A stretch of DNA of 5,342 nt from Bacteroidota bacterium (lineage in GTDB: Bacteria > Bacteroidota > Bacteroidia > Flavobacteriales > Flavobacteriaceae). This document shows, one piece after another, positions 1 to 5,342 of this stretch. Each line of letters opens with the position of its first letter. Position 1 is the first letter of the stretch. The notes beneath the pieces are model-generated. The model made no database searches and was not told where the DNA came from. It saw nothing but the letters and a program-made list of their open reading frames with translations. The stretch spans positions 1 to 5,342 of the forward strand of contig JAHZIZ010000463.1 in the NCBI GenBank assembly GCA_022601215.1, written 5' to 3'. A program made the translations under genes and the position numbers.

Positions 1-1
1 A

Positions 2-85
2 TTACTGAATGTATCTTTATCGACAAGGTTCTCTTTCCATATTCGAGAAAAACTAAAAAATAGATACATTGAAGAAATGTGGTAA
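2..85 (+). CDS. Possible C-terminal tail of a truncated gene (uncertain)
   Basis: From the left edge, the plus frame starting at base 2 stays open for 27 codons and ends at a TAA at 83-85. The peptide ends in a basic and aromatic stretch (REKLKNRYIEEMW), which reads like a normal protein C-terminus. If real, the gene converges on the AlbA_2 gene with a 12-base gap between the two stop codons. The evidence is weak because two competing readings exist. Plus frame 1 is open to a TAG at 61-63. On the minus strand an ATG at 69-67 opens a frame that runs off the left edge (starting MYLFFSFSRIWKENL), which would be a gene 28 bases downstream of the AlbA_2 stop. I do not recognise any of the three peptides. 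Confidence 0.25.
   Translation, partial: LLNVSLSTRFSFHIREKLKNRYIEEMW
52..80 (-). terminator. Weak candidate terminator after the AlbA_2 gene
   Basis: Read on the minus strand, about 18 bases after the AlbA_2 stop codon, ACATT and AATGT form a 5-bp stem (plus 76-80 and 66-70) with a 5-base loop. A G-T pair can extend it by one. Five bases later comes a run of six T residues (plus 54-59). The stem is short and AT-rich, so this is a poor intrinsic terminator at best. The position after the last gene of the cluster is the main argument for it. Confidence 0.2.
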
Positions 86-97
86 TTACAAGGTTAA

Positions 98-1234
98 TTA
101 GTTATATCTAACTTTCCTCAAAATCCTACTCGCATCTTTATAGGACTGATATAGTTTACCTCCATGTTGTTTCAAAAACGGTTTGGCCTCATGCAGCTTT
201 TCCTTGGCATCTTGGAAGTCGTTGAGGTAACATATAAGGTAAGTAGCCGGGAGATGGCGTAGGTCCTTTTCGTCCTGAGGACGCAACGAAATCCCTTTTT
301 TTAGTTTTTCTATTAAGGCGTTGTTCGAGTTGTAAATATGGTAGAGTGTTCGCTTATTGAATTTTGGCGGATCAAAAATAAGCTCAGTCTGCATATTATA
401 AAACCCATTTTCATAAAAGGTGATGGTCACTTCCTCGAGCGGATAGTATTGATAGTTTTCATTGAGTCCAAGATGGACATACTCTGTTATGATAAAAGAA
501 TCATCATTATACTGAATGCTAACCTCATCTAATGTGGAATAAAACAAACGGACCTGTTCGTTGATAAGCTCAATGTCTACTCTTGAGTAGTAAGTTTCCC
601 CTTTTACTTGTTTGGGCACACCTGCCCAACAAACCACAAACTGTTCCTTAAAAACCTGATGATGCGAAGGCAGATCACTATGGCGTACATTAATAAAATC
701 TATGACACTGTCTAAGGTATGTTCAATATTATTTTTTGCTCTATTTTCAATGGCTTTTACAATTTCTGAATTGACATCTTTAATCTCAATATCAAAATCT
801 TTGGGCATTGAAATACTGCCATCTCGCAAAAAAATAGAGCCGCCCCAATATTTCCAGATATTTTTTCGAAGTGACGTGATTTCTCCTGTGGGTCTAATCG
901 TTACAAGCCCTACTACCTTATCATCTGGTAAGTGAGGAAACATCACATTTTCATAAGAAATTAATGGCGGATTGGTGAGATAAGCGTTGATCAGATTCTG
1001 AATTTTACTATCATCAAAAAAATCAACACCTCGGATTTCATTTCCTTCGTCTTCCACGCCAATGACAATAAAACTGTTGTTCGCAGGATTACTGTTGCTA
1101 AGGGCGCAAATGTGTTTTAAGAACTTAGCTTTTCCCTCTTTACTTCCTAAATCAATTTTACGTTTTTTATCATAAAAACTACTCTCATCATTATGAGCAA
1201 GTAAGTTTTTAATTAAAAGACGTTTGTTGATCAT
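98..1234 (-). CDS. Schlafen AlbA_2-domain protein (putative ATP/nucleic-acid-binding)
   Basis: This 378-residue protein has an N-terminal Schlafen AlbA_2 domain at about residues 10-150, followed by a region I cannot assign. The domain shows as an acidic opening (E17, then YDKK at 21-24), the helix KFLKHICALSNS (38-49), the strand FIVIGVEDEGNEIRGVD (55-71) and DSKIQNLINAYLTNPP (75-90). AlbA_2 proteins are often annotated as ATP-binding or as transcriptional regulators, and eukaryotic Schlafen relatives are RNA-cleaving enzymes. E17, D22 and D62 lie roughly where the Schlafen acidic triad would be, which is inference. Residues 190-300 look beta-rich and the last 80 are helical and lysine-rich. 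No signal peptide or membrane segment is visible, so it is probably cytoplasmic. The ATG at 1234-1232 is preceded by an A/T-rich leader without a Shine-Dalgarno, as is usual in Bacteroidota. The gene lies 95 bases downstream of the dehydrogenase, so it may be the third gene of that transcript or have its own promoter. The domain call is firm and the function is not. Confidence 0.85.
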   Translation of the reverse strand: MINKRLLIKNLLAHNDESSFYDKKRKIDLGSKEGKAKFLKHICALSNSNPANNSFIVIGVEDEGNEIRGVDFFDDSKIQNLINAYLTNPPLISYENVMFPHLPDDKVVGLVTIRPTGEITSLRKNIWKYWGGSIFLRDGSISMPKDFDIEIKDVNSEIVKAIENRAKNNIEHTLDSVIDFINVRHSDLPSHHQVFKEQFVVCWAGVPKQVKGETYYSRVDIELINEQVRLFYSTLDEVSIQYNDDSFIITEYVHLGLNENYQYYPLEEVTITFYENGFYNMQTELIFDPPKFNKRTLYHIYNSNNALIEKLKKGISLRPQDEKDLRHLPATYLICYLNDFQDAKEKLHEAKPFLKQHGGKLYQSYKDASRILRKVRYN

Positions 1235-1329
1235 AATTTTTAAAGTTTTCCCTTCAAGAGAGAATTCGATGGGGGTGGTTCATTTTGGCTTATGGCTTCA
1301 CACCAATCTCTTTCAAAAGAGGAATTATG
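1235..1329 (-). other. Gap between dehydrogenase and AlbA_2 genes, open in the dehydrogenase frame
   Basis: These 95 bases separate the dehydrogenase stop from the AlbA_2 start. Reading on in the dehydrogenase frame after its TAA (1332-1330), there are 29 sense codons (HNSSFERDWCEAISQ, then NEPPPSNSLLKGKL) before a TAA at 1242-1240. I see no start codon, no clear promoter and no terminator. A small palindrome at 1308-1321 (CTCTTT/AAAGAG) has no T-tract after it. The PPPSNSLLKGK part resembles translated intergenic repeat debris, but this is an impression from memory and not a match. Confidence 0.4.
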
Positions 1330-2088
1330 TTATTTTTTATTCACGATGGTACTACTTGCCTGATCCAAACACATGACAGTTAGGTCGGCAATATTTACAT
1401 GAGGGGGTCGAGTGACTGCAAACCAAATAATATCTGCAATATCACTGGGCAATAAAGGAGTGAAATTTCGATATACGTTTGCCGCCCTTTCTGTATCCCC
1501 TTTGAAACGAACTTCACTGAACTCCGTTTCGACGAGTCCAGGGTTAACAGCGCCTACACGTATTCCTTTTCCATTGAGATCCAATCGCATTCCTTGATTA
1601 ATGGCGTCTACGGCATGCTTACTAGCACAATACACATTCCCATTGGGATACACTTCCTTTCCAGCCGTAGACCCAATATTGATAATATGCCCAGAGTTAC
1701 GCGCTATCATCTTGGGAATGATTGCCTTGGAAACATACAACAAGCCTTTCACGTTGATGTCTATCATCGCATCCCAATCGTCTATACTGCCTTCGTGAAT
1801 GGAGTCTAGTCCATGGGCATTTCCAGCATTATTAATAAGGATATCAATTTCAGAAAAAGGAGAAGGAAGGCTCTCAATTTGTTCAAGTACCTGCTCTCTA
1901 TTGCGAACATCAAAATTGAGGGTATGTACTTGCGTCATCGAGCTTAACTGACTTTCTAATTCTTTTAATCGTTCTTGTCTTCTTCCGCAGAGAATGACAT
2001 GGATGCCATGACTTGCGAATAACTGTGCGGTCGCTTTTCCAATTCCAGAAGTGGCGCCAGTAATTAAGGCGATTTTCGTTTTTCTCAT
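1330..2088 (-). CDS. SDR-family NADP-dependent oxidoreductase, YdfG-like
   Basis: This 252-residue protein is a complete classical short-chain dehydrogenase. The cofactor loop is TGATSGIG (10-17). The GRR at 35-37 after the second strand favours NADP(H) over NAD(H). NNAG is at 86-89 and the structural Asn is N112. The catalytic residues are S140 (in NIGSTAG), Y153 and K157 (YCASK), followed by the PG turn (183-184). The GRRQERL, FDVRN, NIGSTAG and EVRFKGD blocks closely recall Escherichia coli YdfG, an NADP-dependent enzyme acting on 3-hydroxy acids, L-allo-threonine and serine, and malonic semialdehyde. Length also matches (YdfG is about 248 residues). The substrate here is inferred from that resemblance, and the enzyme is soluble and cytoplasmic. 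The ATG at 2088-2086 places the cofactor loop ten residues in, as expected. It starts six bases after the stop of the aldo/keto reductase gene, so the two are almost certainly co-transcribed. A different small-carbonyl specificity is possible because SDR specificity drifts easily. Confidence 0.93.
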   Translation of the reverse strand: MRKTKIALITGATSGIGKATAQLFASHGIHVILCGRRQERLKELESQLSSMTQVHTLNFDVRNREQVLEQIESLPSPFSEIDILINNAGNAHGLDSIHEGSIDDWDAMIDINVKGLLYVSKAIIPKMIARNSGHIINIGSTAGKEVYPNGNVYCASKHAVDAINQGMRLDLNGKGIRVGAVNPGLVETEFSEVRFKGDTERAANVYRNFTPLLPSDIADIIWFAVTRPPHVNIADLTVMCLDQASSTIVNKK

Positions 2089-2094
2089 AGTCTA

Positions 2095-2964
2095 TTATGG
2101 TACTTTATGACCTTGGCTAGCCACTACTAATTTAAACCAATCTATACGCGAAAGCGGAATGTTCATCGCTTTTGCTGCTGCACTAATTCTTTCCTTGCTT
2201 GTAGTCCCAATGACCGGGTGTATGCCCGCCGGATGCGCTAAGATCCATGCTAATAACAATTGGTCTTCAGTAGCATTATACTTAGGAGATAACTCATTTA
2301 ACACTTTGCGAATTCTTTGCGTTTGCTCGTTATCTTCTTTAAATACACTTCCTAAAGGACTCCAACACATGGGTGTAATTTCATGCAGTTGCATATAGTC
2401 CAAGGTACCATCATGCATGGATTGTTGTGCGGTAAGACTAAACTCAATTTGATTGCAATCAATGAAGGCTCTGCTATCGATGAGTTGCATTTGAGACGGG
2501 CTAAAGTTAGAAACTCCAAAACTTTTAATAAGTCCTTCAGCGATAAGATAATTAATAGCCTTTTCAATGGCATCTCGATCCATTAATGGACTAGGTCGAT
2601 GTAACAATAATACGTCCAAATATTCACACTGTAGGTCTTCAATGGATTTTTTAGCACTCCAGATAATATAATCGGTATCGTATTGGTAATGCTTTATTTC
2701 ATTTTCTCGGGTTTGCCCAACATATTGAATTCCGCATTTGGATATAATCTGGATGGCGCTGCGAGGGACATCACTTTCTGAAAAAGCCTTCCCAAAGTCG
2801 TTTTCGGTGGTATAATCGCCATAGATATCGGCATGATCAAAGGTGGTGATTCCCTGTGCGACACTATGTTTTAGTAGTGAAATCATCTCATTTTTAGACA
2901 GTTGCTTTCCCCAGGCGCCCCATGTCATACAACCTTGAATAATTCTTGAAAATTGTTGGTTCAT
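2095..2964 (-). CDS. Aldo/keto reductase, YdhF-like
   Basis: This 289-residue protein is a full-length aldo/keto reductase with a (beta/alpha)8 barrel, expected to reduce aldehydes or ketones with NADPH in the cytoplasm. The catalytic tetrad is visible as D43 and Y48 (in FDHADIYGDY), K76 (SKCGI) and H122 (LLLHRPSPLMD). Cofactor contacts fit S152-N153 (GVSNFSPSQ), Q172 (NQIE), W201 (CWSPLG) and the phosphate-binding stretch VIGTTSKERI (251-260). DHADIYG, SKCGI and HRPxPLMD together point to the E. coli YdhF subgroup rather than to AKR1 or the potassium-channel beta group. YdhF has no well-established physiological substrate, so none is claimed here. The ATG at 2964-2962 sits upstream of a normal N-terminal strand. 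This is the first gene of the minus-strand cluster and faces the moxR gene across 170 bases. Confidence 0.93.
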   Translation of the reverse strand: MNQQFSRIIQGCMTWGAWGKQLSKNEMISLLKHSVAQGITTFDHADIYGDYTTENDFGKAFSESDVPRSAIQIISKCGIQYVGQTRENEIKHYQYDTDYIIWSAKKSIEDLQCEYLDVLLLHRPSPLMDRDAIEKAINYLIAEGLIKSFGVSNFSPSQMQLIDSRAFIDCNQIEFSLTAQQSMHDGTLDYMQLHEITPMCWSPLGSVFKEDNEQTQRIRKVLNELSPKYNATEDQLLLAWILAHPAGIHPVIGTTSKERISAAAKAMNIPLSRIDWFKLVVASQGHKVP

Positions 2965-3004
2965 TTTATATTTTTAACGCTTTCTAAAGTTAGAAATTTG
3001 AATT

Positions 3005-3034
3005 TATAAAAAAGGACGGAACCCCTTTTATTTA
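3005..3034. repeat. Imperfect inverted repeat in the divergent region
   Basis: TATAAAAAAGG at 3005-3015 can pair with CCTTTTATTTA at 3024-3034 around an 8-base loop (ACGGAACC). Nine of eleven positions pair, and the six next to the loop are perfect (AAAAGG/CCTTTT). It lies about 30 bases upstream of the aldo/keto reductase start and 100 bases upstream of moxR. It is therefore either in the 5' untranslated region of the minus transcript or a protein-binding site. No gene ends here, so a terminator role is unlikely. Confidence 0.35.
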
Positions 3035-3051
3035 CTACTTTTTTTAACCAA

Positions 3052-3079
3052 TTGTTAACAGCAATTTTCAGTATAAAAT
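3052..3079 (+). promoter_or_regulatory. Weak candidate promoter for the moxR operon
   Basis: A TTG at 3052-3054 is followed, after 17 bases, by TATAAAAT at 3072-3079. The pair would put a transcription start about 50 bases upstream of the moxR ATG. The -7 word keeps the TA of the Bacteroidota consensus but lacks its TTTG, and the spacing is slightly short for that consensus. Treat it as a candidate only. Confidence 0.22.
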
Positions 3080-3134
3080 GAGAATTTGCAATCCATTGAA
3101 ACACCTTACACGTTTTTCGAATATTTAAATACTT

Positions 3135-4139
3135 ATGGAACAAACAACTACTGCCCTAGATATAGGTGCATTGAATGAAAAAATTGAAAAGGAAAGTGCC
3201 TTTGTAGACATCCTCACTTTGGAAATGAACAAGGTGATTGTTGGGCAAAAACACATGGTAGAGCGATTGCTTATTGGTTTGTTAGGGCAGGGACATATTT
3301 TATTGGAAGGAGTGCCAGGATTGGCAAAAACACTTGCCATAAACACCTTGTCTAAAGCCGTTCATGGGTCTTTTAGTCGTATTCAGTTTACACCAGACTT
3401 ATTGCCTGCAGATGTTGTAGGAACGATGATTTACAACATGAAGTCCAATGAATTTAGCATAAAAAAAGGACCGATTTTTGCCAATTTTGTGCTGGCAGAT
3501 GAGATTAACCGTGCTCCTGCTAAAGTACAATCTGCTTTGTTAGAAGCCATGCAGGAAAAGCAAGTTACTATTGGGGAAGAAACATTTGTTTTGGACAAGC
3601 CTTTTTTGGTAATGGCAACTCAAAATCCAATTGAGCAAGAGGGAACCTACCCGTTACCAGAAGCTCAGGTAGACCGTTTTATGTTAAAAACGGTGATTGA
3701 TTATCCGAAATTGGAAGAGGAACAACTAATCATTCGTCAAAACCTGAAAGGTAGTTATGAAGAAGTAAATCCAGTGGTGAGTATAGACCAAATTAAACGT
3801 GCTCAGGAAGCCGTTCGTCAAGTCTATATGGATGAAAAGATTGAGAAATACATTTTAGACATTGTTTTTGCTACGCGAACGCCTCAGAATTATGGTTTGG
3901 CAGATTTAAAACCCCTAATTCTAAATGGGGCCTCTCCTAGAGGTAGTATTAACTTGGCAAATGCTGCGAAGTGTTATGCTTTTATTAAACGTCGGGGTTA
4001 TGTGATTCCGGAAGATGTCCGCGCCGTTGTCCACGATGTTCTACGCCACCGTATTGGAATTACGTATGAGGCAGAGGCAGAAAATATTACCTCCGAAGAC
4101 ATCATCAATAAAATTGTAAACGTAATCGAAGTACCTTAG
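3135..4139 (+). CDS. moxR: MoxR-family AAA+ ATPase
   Basis: This 334-residue protein is a complete MoxR ATPase, a cytoplasmic AAA+ chaperone-like enzyme thought to remodel or activate vWA-domain partners. All core motifs are intact: Walker A GVPGLAKT (59-66), Walker B FVLADEINR (118-126), sensor 1 ATQNP (161-165), the arginine-finger region DRF (180-182) and sensor 2 GASPRGSINL (265-274, R269). The helical lid follows and ends with a stretch (RAVVHDVLRHRIGITYEAEA) highly typical of the family. Length is normal. The ATG at 3135 is the only sensible start: it gives a short acidic leader before the conserved EKIEKES and VIVGQKHMVERLL segments. No Shine-Dalgarno is visible. It opens a plus-strand operon, followed after 59 bases by the DUF58 gene. 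This order is the usual start of the flavobacterial Bat locus, linked to aerotolerance in Bacteroides fragilis. The exact role in this organism is inferred. Confidence 0.96.
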   Translation: MEQTTTALDIGALNEKIEKESAFVDILTLEMNKVIVGQKHMVERLLIGLLGQGHILLEGVPGLAKTLAINTLSKAVHGSFSRIQFTPDLLPADVVGTMIYNMKSNEFSIKKGPIFANFVLADEINRAPAKVQSALLEAMQEKQVTIGEETFVLDKPFLVMATQNPIEQEGTYPLPEAQVDRFMLKTVIDYPKLEEEQLIIRQNLKGSYEEVNPVVSIDQIKRAQEAVRQVYMDEKIEKYILDIVFATRTPQNYGLADLKPLILNGASPRGSINLANAAKCYAFIKRRGYVIPEDVRAVVHDVLRHRIGITYEAEAENITSEDIINKIVNVIEVP

Positions 4140-4198
4140 AAGTTAAGCGTTGCAAGCTATGTATTAGCCAACCTTTCAACCTTTAACATCAAACTTTA
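4140..4198 (+). repeat. Spacer with short tandem repeat ahead of the DUF58 start
   Basis: The 59-base spacer between the MoxR and DUF58 genes ends in a degenerate 8-base tandem repeat. AACCTTTC (4170-4177) is followed directly by AACCTTTA (4178-4185). A shorter copy, AACTTTA (4192-4198), abuts the GTG start. No hairpin strong enough for a terminator is present, so transcription is expected to continue through. Confidence 0.45.
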
Positions 4199-5065
4199 GT
4201 GGATACCAAAGAACTTCTTAAAAAAGTACGTAAAATCGAAATCAAAACACGTCGTCTTAGCGATCATGTTTTTGGTGGCGAATACCATAGTACCTTCAAA
4301 GGACGAGGGATGACTTTTAGTGAAGTGCGTCAATACCAATTTGGGGATGATGTGAGAAGTATCGATTGGAATGTAACGGCTCGATATAACGAGCCATATA
4401 TAAAGGTATTTGAAGAGGAACGTGAATTAACCATGATGCTTATGGTTGATGTAAGTGGTTCCGAGCTTTTCGGAACGGACACCCAATTTAAAAATGAAAT
4501 TCTAACCGAAATTGCCGCAACTTTGGCGTTTTCGGCTATGCAAAATAATGATAAAATTGGATTGATCTTGTTTTCTGATGGCATTGAACTTTTTATTCCA
4601 CCGAAAAAAGGAAAATCACATGTGCTGCGAATTATTAGAGAGCTTATAGAATTTAAACCAAAAAGCAAAAAAACGGACATTGCCCAGGCATTAAAATACT
4701 TAAGTAATGTGATGAAAAAGAAGGCCATTGTTTTTGTCCTTTCAGATTTTATTGCGGAAGACTATAACGATACATTGCGAATCGTAGCCAAAAAACATGA
4801 TGTTACGGGTATTCGTGTTTATGATAGACGAGAGGAAGAAATGCCTAATCTAGGTATGGTACAAATGCAAGATGAAGAAACCGGGGAGCTTTTACTGGTC
4901 AATACAGGCTCTAGAAAAGTGAGAGTTAATTATAACAAATATTATCAAGGGCGTGTGACACAGTTTAATGACTCGTTCCTAAAAAGTGGAGCAGGTGTAC
5001 TAAGTTGTCGTGTAGACGAAAGCTATGTGAAAAAACTATTAGGTTATTTTAAACGAAGAGGGTAA
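4199..5065 (+). CDS. DUF58 protein with vWA metal-binding (MIDAS) site
   Basis: This 288-residue protein is a DUF58 family member, the usual genetic partner of MoxR. The DUF58 signature RGMTFSEVRQYQFGDDVR (36-53), followed by SIDWNVTARY (54-63), is intact. It runs into a von Willebrand A fold with a full metal-ion-dependent adhesion site: DVSGS (D84, S86, S88), T159 and D183 (LSDF). There is no transmembrane segment, unlike longer DUF58 proteins, so it is probably soluble and cytoplasmic or membrane-associated through partners. It likely serves as a metal-dependent docking protein acted on by MoxR, which is inferred from the family. The start is GTG. The next in-frame codons upstream contain no ATG and reach a TAA at 4184-4186, and the first internal ATG (M38) would remove part of the signature. 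The stop TAA is in the same frame as the next gene, 21 bases before its ATG. Confidence 0.95.
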   Translation: MDTKELLKKVRKIEIKTRRLSDHVFGGEYHSTFKGRGMTFSEVRQYQFGDDVRSIDWNVTARYNEPYIKVFEEERELTMMLMVDVSGSELFGTDTQFKNEILTEIAATLAFSAMQNNDKIGLILFSDGIELFIPPKKGKSHVLRIIRELIEFKPKSKKTDIAQALKYLSNVMKKKAIVFVLSDFIAEDYNDTLRIVAKKHDVTGIRVYDRREEEMPNLGMVQMQDEETGELLLVNTGSRKVRVNYNKYYQGRVTQFNDSFLKSGAGVLSCRVDESYVKKLLGYFKRRG

Positions 5066-5086
5066 CAAAACCACGAAGAAAGAAAG

Positions 5087-5342
5087 ATGAAGTTCAAAGT
5101 ACAATATAGAGAAAACAGTACATCCAGGCGCTCACAAAGAGGGTTGGTTTTAACCTTTCTTCTATCCATTGTGGTTGCATTCTCTTTGTCTGCTCAAGTG
5201 ACTTCAACCATAGATACCACTACCATTCGTATTGGAGAGGAAATTAAATATACCATAGCGGTTGAAGCAGATACTACGGCTTTGGTATTATTTCCAGAAG
5301 GGCAGAGCTTTGCACCTTTAGAAACCATAGATTCCTATAAAA
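5087..5342 (+). CDS. Exported BatD-like protein, N-terminus only
   Basis: The reading frame opens with ATG at 5087 and stays open for 85 codons to the window edge, so only the N-terminus is present. A basic N-region of about 19 residues (R14, R15, R18) is followed by a hydrophobic stretch (residues 20-32) and SLSAQ (33-37). This fits a Sec signal peptide, probably cleaved after A36, with the mature protein in the periplasm. The mature start (TIDTTTIRIGEEIKYTI, then EADTTALVLFPEGQSF) looks like the first immunoglobulin-like beta domain of BatD-type proteins, which usually end in a membrane anchor. BatD proteins belong to the aerotolerance locus in Bacteroidota, and the position just after the DUF58 gene fits. 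The purine-rich stretch before the ATG (GAAGAAAGAAAG) could aid initiation. The same frame is closed by the DUF58 stop at 5063-5065, so no earlier start is possible. The export call is fairly firm and the BatD call is by context and resemblance. Confidence 0.8.
   Translation, partial: MKFKVQYRENSTSRRSQRGLVLTFLLSIVVAFSLSAQVTSTIDTTTIRIGEEIKYTIAVEADTTALVLFPEGQSFAPLETIDSYK

Larger units (their letters stand above)
2965..3134. promoter_or_regulatory. Divergent intergenic control region
   Basis: This is the only divergent gap in the window and must carry promoters for the aldo/keto reductase cluster (minus) and the moxR operon (plus). It is strongly AT-rich. It contains a hairpin at 3005-3034, two direct TTAAC copies spaced 11 bases apart (3044-3048 and 3055-3059), and one weak plus-strand promoter candidate. 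I found no perfect copy of the Bacteroidota consensus TTG-N19-TAnnTTTG in either direction. The closest -7-like word is GAAATTTG at 2993-3000 on the plus strand, with one mismatch. No riboswitch or tRNA-like structure is evident. Confidence 0.6.

Noticed and set aside
338..935. Plus-strand open frames of 64 and 77 codons (338-532 and 702-935).
   Set aside because: They lie wholly antisense to the AlbA_2 gene, whose protein shows clear domain motifs. Composition is that of a shadow frame.
1308..1321. Short palindrome (CTCTTT/AAAGAG) just after the dehydrogenase stop, as a terminator.
   Set aside because: The stem is only 5-6 bp and no T-run follows it on the minus strand, so it would not be expected to stop transcription.
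1412..1809. Several plus-strand open frames of 61-71 codons opposite the dehydrogenase gene.
   Set aside because: The minus frame carries all SDR motifs. The plus frames have no recognisable features and overlap each other.
2352..2573. A 73-codon minus frame inside the aldo/keto reductase gene.
   Set aside because: It is out of frame with a well-supported enzyme whose catalytic motifs span the region.
2961..3143. A 60-codon minus-strand frame filling the divergent region, with its TGA overlapping the aldo/keto reductase ATG (ATGA).
   Set aside because: The overlap looks like translational coupling, but the frame begins inside moxR, has the biased Lys/Phe/Asn content of translated AT-rich spacer, and would leave no room for promoters.
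4330..4728. A 132-codon minus-strand open frame antisense to the DUF58 gene.
   Set aside because: Its length is notable, but the plus frame encodes the DUF58 signature and metal site across the same bases. The antisense peptide shows only low-complexity Ser/Ile/Leu content.
1..5342. Search for CRISPR arrays, tRNA or rRNA genes, insertion-sequence ends, attachment sites and phage genes.
   Set aside because: I saw no regularly spaced repeats, cloverleaf-like segment, transposase or integrase motifs, or long terminal inverted repeats by eye.

Overview
The window looks like ordinary chromosomal DNA from a Bacteroidota species, most likely of the class Flavobacteriia. The DNA is AT-rich and intergenic spacers are short. 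Start codons lack clear Shine-Dalgarno sequences. The MoxR and DUF58 proteins carry sequence blocks that I recall as typical of flavobacterial aerotolerance (Bat) loci. The organism assignment is inference from protein character, not from a marker gene.

Layout: positions 1-97 hold a gene-poor left edge, with at most a truncated gene end or start. Positions 98-2964 are a minus-strand cluster of three genes. In transcription order they are a YdhF-type aldo/keto reductase (2095-2964), a YdfG-type short-chain dehydrogenase six bases downstream (1330-2088), and, after a 95-base gap, a Schlafen/AlbA_2-domain protein (98-1234). Positions 2965-3134 are a 170-base divergent intergenic region that must hold the control sites for both directions. 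From 3135 to the right edge runs a plus-strand operon: a MoxR-family AAA+ ATPase (3135-4139), a DUF58 protein with a complete von Willebrand A metal site (4199-5065), and the N-terminus of an exported BatD-like protein (from 5087, cut by the window end).

How they work together: the right half is the start of the conserved moxR-DUF58-bat locus. The MoxR ATPase is thought to act as a chaperone on vWA-domain partners. The DUF58 protein is the nearest such partner, and membrane or periplasmic Bat proteins (BatA/B/C/D/E) would be expected beyond the right edge. The left half encodes two probably NADPH-dependent carbonyl/hydroxyacid oxidoreductases that are very likely co-transcribed. The AlbA_2 protein may or may not share their transcript, and its link to them is unknown.

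I did not find a convincing new biological system. The points most worth a second look are the acidic residues in the AlbA_2 protein that resemble a Schlafen nuclease site, the open reading frame that continues for 29 codons past the stop of the short-chain dehydrogenase, a hairpin in the divergent promoter region, and a small tandem repeat that runs up to the GTG start of the DUF58 gene.
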